DNA of 64,000 bases from Lantana camara. Its lineage: Eukaryota > Streptophyta > Magnoliopsida > Lamiales > Verbenaceae. Every line of letters begins with the position of its first letter. Position 1 is the first letter of the stretch. This document shows, piece after piece, positions 11,753 through 19,376 of the stretch. The stretch lies in contig CM074863.1 in the NCBI GenBank assembly GCA_037501455.1, positions 61,237,501-61,301,500 of the forward strand, in the 5' to 3' direction. The notes below the pieces were generated by a model. That model did no database searches and was not told the DNA's origin. It saw only the letters and a program-made list of their open reading frames with translations. Made by a program: the position numbers and the translations under genes.

Positions 11753-12096
11753 GAGAGTTGTTGAGATCTCTCTATTTACGTGTTAGGGAGATGAGGGATT
11801 CTCCCTATTTATGTGATAGAAAGATGTTGGATTCTTTCTAAATTATGTGAGCAAGAGATGTTGGATTCTCTTGGAGTTAGATGTTTGAGAGATGCTGGAT
11901 TCTCTCGAATCTAGGGTTTGAGAAATGCTGGATTTTCTCAAACTAGATTGTTTGGAAGATGTGGAAGTCTGCCAGACTTAGGATAAGAGACGGGGTTCTC
12001 CCGATTACGTGGTTGAGAGACGGGGTTCTCTCTTTTGATGTGCTGGGAGACGGGGCTCTCTCTCTCTTGCGTGCTGAGAGATGGGATTCTCTCTTG
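11753..12096 (+). repeat. Hairpin array, about eleven units (LARD-A)
   Basis: About eleven short inverted repeats in a row at intervals of about 30 bases. Stems change but stay paired: GGGAG/CTCCC (from 11786), AGAAAG/CTTTCT (11818), AAGAGA/TCTCTT (11853), GAGAGA/TCTCTC (11887), TTGAGAAA/TTTCTCAA (11918), then GAGAGA/TCTCTC types from 12015 on. Loops are ATGTTGGAT-like in the first half and CGGGGT-like in the second. One unit near 11952 is eroded. The paired changes argue that the stem itself is maintained. Confidence 0.85.
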
Positions 12097-12367
12097 TTTG
12101 TCGCGGCTGAGTTGAGTGTGGCCTGGTGCTGGTTTGCAGTCGACGAGGAAGCGTCGGTATCGAGCTTTGGGTGCAGTGGCCTAGTAAGGATCGAACGAGT
12201 TGAAGCGACCAACGGTCAAGTGTTTGGATAAACCTCTGTGGCTACGGAACTCTGCAGGGAGTTAATGCAATCAGTGGGAGTAAACTTCACAGCCAGGGCT
12301 ATGACTCTACATGATTTTAGGAGATGGATTGAAATGCTTCAGTTCGAAGCTTTCCGACTCAGTAATA

Positions 12368-12403
12368 GGACCTGAGGACAGGTCCTTTTGAAGGAGGGGA
12401 GTT
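12368..12403 (+). other. Pre-polypurine hairpin and polypurine tract (LARD-A)
   Basis: GGACCTGAGGACAGGTCC (12368-12385) forms a 6-bp stem around GAGGAC. It is followed by the purine tract AAGGAGGGGA (12391-12400), primer for plus-strand DNA, three bases before the 3' LTR. Confidence 0.9.
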
Positions 12404-15400
12404 TGTGACATCCCGCTCGTCCAATTTGTAAGGTACGCTACGTTTCAACCTTTTAATGTGTTTAATTGTGTGATTTTATATTTTTCGTGGCCCTATTTTG
12501 AACTCTTTTAGAGTTTAGGGGCTTGTTTGCAATTTTCTCTTTTAGGGGTTATTCGGTCATTTCTCGTTCGGTCGAGAGTTCGACCTCTTTGACCCCTTCT
12601 TCGCGTTCGGGGCATCGAGACGAGTCCGTAGACTCTAAGTTTGCCCAATTTTGACTTCGTTAACCCTTTCTTCCGTCCGTTTTTGCGTACGAGGACCTGA
12701 GATATAATACCCCGGATCCTCGTAATCCGTGCAAAAGATCAGATCTCAGCCTCCAGCTTCTTCCTCCAGCGATCAAACCCGTTCCCGTCACTGTTCACAC
12801 GCACTCGAGGTGTGTTTACACACACACGCTCGTTCTCCCTCGTTTCTCGACGGAATTCGACGAACCATTAGTGGAAATTTATCAGCTCGACGAGCCCGTC
12901 ACGATGGTACAAGAATCTTGGCCAACCGACGACCGACGGCGACGGAATCGGTGAATTTCAGACACAGTGGCGGCTAGGCGGAACCCCCGCCACTTCGCCG
13001 CCTCTTCGCGGCGGTCTCCGGCGACCTTTCTTCGTCACGCGCCACCCCATCGGTTAGGAGACATCTCGACGCAACCCCAGTTCAAGCTGCGTGGCCAACG
13101 GTGGCCGGACGGCGGTGCACGCGCCGCCCGAAGTGGCGGTGGCGGACGCCCGTTACTGTAGCACGGCGGCTCCGCGGTGTTCCGGCGAGTTTCGCGGGCG
13201 GAGCTTGACCCTATCCGACCTCTTTCGACCTCCTGAGTCCATTTCTGACCTCAAATCAAGCAACCGGTGACCGTAGGTGGTTGTTCCGGCGGTGACGCAG
13301 CGGCAGAAACTTCGGCGGCGATTTGGGCCCTTTTCCGGGCCGGTTTTGGTGGTGGTCGCTTCACGAAAGTTGCTTGGAATGACGAAACATAGCGGATGGC
13401 ATCGGCGGCGTTCCAGGAACCGGCCGTTGGCGACGGACCGGCGGTGAACTGGCGGGTCTGAACCGGTTACTGTTCCGGCGATTTTTCGGGCGATTTGACT
13501 TGGGGCTTTCGTAGGGCTCATTGCAAGCTTTCCAACGGTATGCCCGGATTTCATTTTTGTTTTGCGGTTTGCAGTTAATTTTAGTTTCCGTCGTTGGGAT
13601 TTGGTTCGGTTTTTCTTCAACGAAGTCCCGTATGTTTAGCTTTTTCTGAAATTGGTTGAGGGCTTTCGTCTAGTAGGCCGAGGCGCTCATTTCTGTCCTT
13701 CCGGGGATTTTTCCGACCACCGGAGGCGGTGTTCCGGTGGCGGCCGGTGGCTGTTCGGCCGGCCGCGGTGGCGGTATTCCGACGCCCTTCGGACAGCAAG
13801 TTCCTTTCGTCGTGGTGAGTCCATCGCCACTTTCCGTTCGTCAATCGGATGTCCGGTTGATTTTATATGAATTTTTGAAGCTATTGTATTTTATTCGTTA
13901 ATCGATTTTAATTGTGCAATTCGATCCCGTATGTGCTATAAATTGAAATTATGAGTTGTATGATACGTGGAAGTATGCTATGATGTATGAATATTTTATT
14001 CGTGATTTATCGAATTTATTTGTCTCGTTTTACGCCCATCTATTTGAGAATAATTATTGTTTGAAGGGGTGTTAGTGTAATTTTGGAAACTAAATTGATT
14101 ATGAAATTTTATAAAACATAAGAAATGAATTATGAAAAGATATGTTGTATTTAATTTGAATAAATTGATCAAGTATGCCAATTGTTATTATATCGTGAAA
14201 TATGCCAATGTGTAATTTATATATTTATTGTTATGTAATTCATGTTAATTTCGTGAGTCTTGGTGCATGATATGATTTGAATTCTTAATGTCCTACTTTA
14301 TTTTATGTAATTAATGTTATGAATTTTATAAGTTATGCATCTTTTGATTTGGAATATGAATAATAATATGCTCTGAATGACTTGATTGAATAGATATGGA
14401 TTATACGTTGCATCATTTGTATTCGTGAGCATGGCCGTGCGTCTTTGTGGTTGTGTTTGGAGTCTGAGTCTTGTGTTCAGTTGTTCAGGGGTTTTCCAGG
14501 GAGTGTCTGTCAGCTGTTTGGGTTCCAGTGGGACTTCTTGGCTCAGGTTTTCCGTTTCGTCGGTGAAAGGTGAGGTTTTAGGAATTTTGTTTTAGTTACA
14601 GCGACCTACAACCCTCTGTGCTCGTTTTCAAGCCTGCATGCGATTATTCTATTATATTTATATAATAGATACGTGTTTATATGATATGTTTATGAATTTG
14701 TCATACGATTAAAGGTTTTCGAACTGTATATGTACGAGCATATGTAAGCTTGAAATGTTTTGCAACGAGGCTATGCTCCAAACCGTGTGTCTTCATACTA
14801 GCTGCGGATTAGGATGACACGGAGAGGTACGTTTATAGCATATGCTAAGTTGCAAGGTATGGTATGCTCCGATAAGGTACGTAAGTATGATTTTGATTCG
14901 ATATGATAAGTTTGATATGTAGCGAGTTATGATATGATCTGTCTGATATGCTCTGTTTTGATATGTTGGGCCCCGAGACGTGGGTAAGGGGGACCCGGGA
15001 CGACCATGGGGCCGCCGGTTATGACCCCTGTGCACGTTCTCATTTGAGATATTCACGTGCGACCTAGGGAGGTTGGGAAGGCGTGGTATCTTGAGCCCTC
15101 GGTGGATAACCGGGGAAGGCACAGTGTGGGTTCGCTACCCCGTGTGTGTTTGTATCTGTATGAGTAGTGAGGGTTTGCTCCCCGAACTACATGGTGTTGG
15201 GGTTGGATTGTTTATGATATTTGTTTGTTTTCTGTTATGATACGTTTGATTCGATATGGAAGTAAGGTGGGAGACCCGTACTCGCCGGGTATATGAATAT
15301 GATATGTTATGTTGATTATGAAACGGGATAGGAGCTTTCTCTTTCGATATGTTACGAGTTTGTTCAGTCTGATATGATTTGATTAAGTATAAAATTTGGT

Positions 15401-16079
15401 ATGAGTATGCTCAGTTGGTTAAGTTTTGAATAAGAGGAGATAAGTTAAGATATGTATAAGTTTGATTTGATAGGATATGTGTAAGTTCGATTTGAAAATG
15501 GTTTTGGTATGCAAAACCCTACTCCCAGTTCATAATCTCTCTTTTGATACGTGCTCTGCTCCTTATTATGTATAGTGTGTGTGGGTTCAGCCCCCTCGCT
15601 CAGTCAGTGGACTGACCCTCGCCCCACCTATGTTTTTAGTTTGCAGGTGCAAGTTGTTGGAGTTCGAGCTAGGCGGCTTTGAGTCGGGTCTGTCGAGTCT
15701 GTGTCTGTCCATTTGATTTTGTTAATTACTTTGTTCCGATTTATGTATGAAAATTATGTATATAGTATGTTCTGTACAAGTTGACGTTTATGCTTTGATC
15801 ATATGAATTTTCGGGACAGGTTAGGACAGGGTGTGGATTAGTTGAACCCGTTTATTTATGTTCGTTGATTAAAGTTTTTGTTAGTTCATATTTTGCATCG
15901 CTTCTGCATTCGGGTTTTGCTTATTTTACTTGTACAGGGTTTAGTTACCGCCTAGCTTTGGTTGGTTTTTCGTTTGTCACCCGTTCGCTGTGACTTGGTG
16001 CGTGTGCGGACTTTCCATTTCGTACCACGTGTCGGGTCATAGTGCGGGGGTGTGGTGCCCCACCGCTTGGGGTGCTACA
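12404..16079 (+). repeat. LARD-A 3' LTR
   Basis: 3676 bp, colinear with the 5' LTR without gaps and about 99.3% identical by eye. It carries the same parts at the same offsets: TATA-like box 12701-12709, donor-like site 13814/13815, acceptor-like site 15645-15646. The target duplication GAAAC follows at 16080-16084. Confidence 0.95.
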
Positions 16080-16317
16080 GAAACAAGGTGGATTGGGTCC
16101 AGCTGAATACTTGTCTTCTTGGAGCTAATCTTGAGTTATTTGGATCAAAAGAGATTGAACTTCTTCTTGCATTCTTTTGGACCGTGACCTTGTGATAGGT
16201 CCACCATAACTTGGTTCATCTTGAGTTGTGATCATATCATCATTTGGATCAAAGTGTGGCCTTGTTGGACAAAAGTGTGGCCTTGTCTTATGATTCACAT
16301 CATCCTGATTCCTATCA
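16080..16317 (-). mobile_element. Reina-like gypsy fragment (right part)
   Basis: Continuation of 4323-5754 beyond the LARD-A insertion. On the minus strand it holds the polyprotein tail, then a few bases leading into the LTR that resumes at 5754. Hence the order on the minus strand is tail, LTR, primer site, deleted internal region, tail: an internal-LTR-internal arrangement. It is cut at 16317 by another LTR. Confidence 0.6.
16125..16317 (-). pseudogene. pol: Gypsy polyprotein C-terminal tail (copy 2)
   Basis: Reads in the minus frame as copy 1 at 4355 does, including GGPITRSRSKRMQEE and the stop at 16127-16125. The 225-bp repeat (16093-16317 against 4323-4547) has four mismatches and no gaps. 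Its upstream end is truncated at the junction with the following LTR remnant. Confidence 0.6.
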
Positions 16318-16915
16318 ATATATGTATATGTTCTTGATGTTGTGTTTGTGGATGTGTAAAGTATATATATATTATATATCTAATAAGGCATGCATGCATA
16401 GGTACGTAAAGATATATATATGACTAAAATAATTACTTGTGCATGCATGTAAGTATTAATTGTGCATGGTTTGAATGCGTGCATGCATATGATTATTTAT
16501 AAATATTGCATGCATGGTGGTATATGTACGTGCATGTTTATTATATATTAAATATTATTTGATTTAATTGAATTATAGAATTAAATTGTTACCTATTTCA
16601 TGTTCTTATCTAATTTACGATCTTGAATTGAATGCATTTATTTGTCTATCCTCTAATTGTAAATGTGATTTAGTACGTAATATGATCGTTATGTGAAATT
16701 CTTGAATTGAATTGGTATGAAATGTGAAAGTTATGAACTTGATGAATATGAACGCTTCCTTGAACGAATGAATGGCTCATTTATATGATTTAAATGCGTT
16801 AATCGTGCACATGAACGTGTTCATTACATAATATCATCTTTTATGCATTCATATCATGTTCATTGCATGTTGTGCGTCATAAATGGTGCATTCGGAGTCT
16901 TGACTCACACGAACA
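16318..16915 (+). repeat. K-family LTR remnant, left piece
   Basis: AT-rich sequence matching the middle of the K-family LTR: compare TATGATCGTTATGTGAAATT here with the inverse at 39228-39245, and the TGCGTCAT...GGAGTCTTGA block with 24210-24250. It ends where internal sequence of element C begins; the right piece resumes at 22032 after C. No gene is seen. Confidence 0.6.
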
Positions 16916-18196
16916 CGTTAGTGGAAGTGAAATCCATGCAAGAGAAGAAAATAATTCCGAGAATTCCAATCGAGCCAATAGAATCGGATGACCCATTCAG
17001 GGTAAGACTAGGATACTAGAGATCCTATAATCGGGTGGATCGAGTTCATTTTCCAGAATCAAGTCGAACTATCTTATAGGGCGTGGGAAATGTGGAGCCA
17101 TTGCAACAAATGAAAACGGTAAAGGATGATGAAGAATTTTGGAGGCAAAGTATATGCTCAAAGGCAAGCAAGTAACAAGATAAGTTCGATAACCGATTCA
17201 ATTCGTAAAGAGCAGATTTAAAGGATTTCAATCACGATGGCAATTTGAAGAATCGGGGTAATAACTGGAGATTGATTTTTCGAGGGAAGTCAGGAAATTA
17301 ATTCCATAAGTGGAGCAGAATTTAAATTCAAAGGTTCTGGTTTGGGAAATCATGCAATTACACAAGTTAACGCAAGAAATTCTTGTCAAGGAAGTAATTA
17401 TGTTAAGGGGCAATAAAATTTAATTTTTGTGGAAATGAAGCAAGGGAAATATGGAAAATGGTATGGCTTGGGATTTTGATCAAGGCAGGATAAAGGATGT
17501 TGAGTGTTGCGGTGGAACTAAGTTGTGGAAGACAATTATGTTAAAGGTTTTATCCAGTTGGGATATTTTCTAGATCCAAGATGAATTATCGTGTTGTGGA
17601 TTACGTTAAAGGACATGAAGTCACAAACGGGAACGATAAAGAAAGGCAAGGAATTGTCAGGTGAATGTCGGGCAATCAAGTATAAACAAAGAGAAGGGGA
17701 GTGCATCTAATTATTCGAACTCCTAAAGAGTGAACAAGGAATTTTTGATCAAAGTGACGACCATGAAGAAGATTCGGGTTGTAATTGGAGAGTGATTATT
17801 AAAGAACAGGCAAGACACTAATTTCATGAGCGTAGCGAATTCTGGGTTCGAGTAATTGTAATAGCAAGCCGTGGGAATGTCCAAGTTGTTCTAGGTAATT
17901 CCGAAGATTAGAAGACCGTGGGAAAGACAAGAAATAATCAACGGTTCAAGACGAGTTTAAAATTCAACCAATAAGGAATTTCGTGCTGAGATAAAGTTTC
18001 CCATTATTACGGTGCCAGGTTCAATGCATCCATAAGCATGTGCATCATACGTTACTTTAAATTTTAAATTTCTGTATATATATGTGTTTTTCCGATTGAG
18101 CTTAATTGTTCTAATATGTTGAAATTATTATTTCCAAGTGTGGAACGTGCATTAACATATTAATCCCACATGCATATCTAGTGTCTTGATTACAGG

Positions 18197-18985
18197 ATGT
18201 ATCAAGGTCACCCTCATCGTGAACGAGTGCCTGGGGTTTCTTCGCATTTACCCCCTCCGGTTCAGCCTCAGGAGTTTTTCGATTCCTTGGTTCATTTGGT
18301 TGATCAGAAAATAATAGAGTATGTCTCCTCTGTGCCCCTAGTTTCATCACCACAGCCGGGCCAAGTTTCAATAGCGTTTAAGGAAATTCAAAACCAACCA
18401 CCCTCAAGATCCTTTGAAGGAAATAAGGATCCCGCCGAGTCACAGCTTAAGAAAATCAAAAGAGTGTGGGAGTTGGTTCCAGGGGACTCCCAAGAGAAGA
18501 TTCGAGGCACCACCTCGTTGGAGGCAAAAAGGTCTAATCATCAACCCGGGCAGGCTTCAGGTTCAAAATTAGGACAGAACTTCAACCAAGGAAAGCGACC
18601 TATCTCTTATTATACCCCGGCACTTCCAGAAAGATCTCGAAAGAAAAAGAAGCAATCACTTGGGTCGAGTTCGGGAGCTCCATGTATCCCAACTTCAACA
18701 ACATCTTCCGGGAAGCTTCTTTGCACACATTGTGGGCGTGACAACCATACTTATGAAGGTTGTAGAAGACGGTTGGGATTATGTCTATATTGTGGGAGCA
18801 ATGAACATCAAATAGATACATGCTCCAAGCGACAAAGAAAATCTACTAGGGATGAAAGATTGCTTGTTCGAACCCGAGAAGGTGTTCATGAGAGGGGGGT
18901 GCAAAATGCAAATGTGAATCTAGTCCGGGAAGAAGAAGGTACCAATTATATGCATGACACAACCAACGGTGAACGGTACATTTAA
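18197..18985 (+). CDS. gag: Shortened Gag-like protein with two zinc knuckles (element C)
   Basis: A 262-residue open frame starting two bases after a splice-acceptor-like TTGATTACAG (18186-18195), the same acceptor/ATG arrangement as in T1 and H. Residues 72-104 (SFEGNKDPAES, then RVWELVPGDSQEKIRG) match the beginning of the H capsid domain (FEGGNDIQAEEW, RIWELIPCESVEKAR), but the rest of the capsid is deleted, going straight to a Ser/Lys-rich linker. Two perfect zinc knuckles of C-x2-C-x4-H-x4-C form lie at residues 176-189 (CTHCGRDNHTYEGC) and 196-209 (CLYCGSNEHQIDTC). No protease or polymerase follows; the frame closes in the conserved ACGGTGAACGGTACAT box. It could be an RNA-binding Gag fragment acting with a partner's particles, or simply a deletion relic that is still open. 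The long open frame with intact Cys/His residues favours recent or current coding. Confidence 0.65.
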   Translation: MYQGHPHRERVPGVSSHLPPPVQPQEFFDSLVHLVDQKIIEYVSSVPLVSSPQPGQVSIAFKEIQNQPPSRSFEGNKDPAESQLKKIKRVWELVPGDSQEKIRGTTSLEAKRSNHQPGQASGSKLGQNFNQGKRPISYYTPALPERSRKKKKQSLGSSSGAPCIPTSTTSSGKLLCTHCGRDNHTYEGCRRRLGLCLYCGSNEHQIDTCSKRQRKSTRDERLLVRTREGVHERGVQNANVNLVREEEGTNYMHDTTNGERYI

Positions 18986-19149
18986 CCATGCGCATCATGG
19001 ATCTTATTACTATTGTATTCAATTTCTTGTTCATTGCAAATTAGTTAATTATGGATGGCACTTATGTGACTAAAATGGTTTTACTTGTTTATATGACATT
19101 TATATGACCATTTCTACGATCTATTTCCTTGAATTACCTCATTGCATAT

Positions 19150-19282
19150 GGGGAGATGGGGTTCTCTCCTTTCTCATTGAGAGATGGGGCTTTCTCATCT
19201 CTTGCTGAGAAACGGGGATTTCTCATTTCTTGCTGAAAGACGGGGTTCTTTCATTCCTTATTTAAGAGACGGGGTTCTCTTA
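19150..19282 (+). repeat. Hairpin array, five units (element C)
   Basis: Units near 19150-19168, 19178-19197, 19206-19225, 19234-19253 and 19263-19282. Stems covary: GGGAGA/TCTCTCC, TGAGAGA/TTTCTCA, TGAGAAA/TTTCTCA, TGAAAGA/TCTTTCA and TAAGAGA/TCTCTTA, around CGGGG or TGGGG loops. Spacing is about 28 bases. Confidence 0.9.
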
Positions 19283-19313
19283 TGGCTTGTGCATCGTTTT
19301 GAAACTTGACAAT

Positions 19314-19376
19314 GGACCTGGGGACCAGGTCCTTCTAAGGTGGGGGGGGGGGGGGGGGGGGGGGGGGAGAGAGAAT
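19314..19376 (+). other. Pre-polypurine hairpin and polypurine tract with G26 run (C)
   Basis: GGACCTGGGGACCAGGTCC (19314-19332) is the family version of the stem-loop before the polypurine tract. The tract then contains 26 consecutive G (19342-19367) and AGAGAGAATT up to the LTR start. The length of the G run may be partly a sequencing or assembly effect. Confidence 0.85.

Larger units (their letters stand above)
9431..12403 (+). mobile_element. LARD-A internal region, non-coding
   Basis: 2973 bp between the LTRs. After the primer site come about 340 bases of AT-rich leader, a short coding-like stretch (9790-9894), and a stop-rich region. Bases 10270-10680 align with 17560-17930 of element C (shared TCTAGATCCAAG, GAACTCCTAAAGAGTGAAC and CCGTGG blocks), so it is a shared, non-coding internal block. 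The conserved ACGGTGAATGGTACATTG box lies at 11289-11316, then the hairpin array and the pre-polypurine hairpin. I see no protein domain on either strand. Confidence 0.85.
5755..16079 (+). mobile_element. LARD-A: complete non-autonomous LTR retrotransposon
   Basis: A complete 10,325-bp insertion. Both LTRs are exactly 3676 bp (5755-9430 and 12404-16079), start TGTGACATCCC and end TGCTACA. The 5-bp target duplication GAAAC is perfect at 5750-5754 and 16080-16084. It has a tRNA-Met primer site (9438-9449) and a polypurine tract (12391-12400), but its 2973-bp internal region holds no recognisable Gag, protease, RT or integrase, so it must have been mobilised in trans. By eye the LTRs differ at about 25 positions, mostly transitions, with no gaps: about 0.7% divergence. 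At the commonly used 1.3e-8 substitutions per site per year this is roughly 0.26 million years. The LTRs exceed the internal region, unlike typical LARDs. Confidence 0.95.
16916..19376 (+). mobile_element. Element C, internal region with a Gag-only gene
   Basis: Internal part of a non-autonomous LTR element whose 5' LTR and primer site are missing. Bases 17560-17930 are homologous to 10270-10680 of LARD-A. A first conserved box (ATTACGGTGCCAGG, then GCATCCATAAGCATG) lies near 18005-18045. The gag-like gene follows, ending in the second box (ACGGTGAACGGTACAT, 18966-18981), then the hairpin array and polypurine tract. Bases 16916-17560 hold stop-rich sequence without recognisable content. Confidence 0.75.

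Noticed and set aside
11753..12096. CRISPR-like array of short repeats with spacers
   Set aside because: Units vary and spacers are repeats of one another; the array is part of a plant retrotransposon, and the regularity comes from hairpins.
18197..18985. Element C Gag as a host zinc-knuckle gene
   Set aside because: It sits between internal retroelement blocks, starts at the position of gag in T1 and H, and shares capsid residues with H, so it is an element gene.
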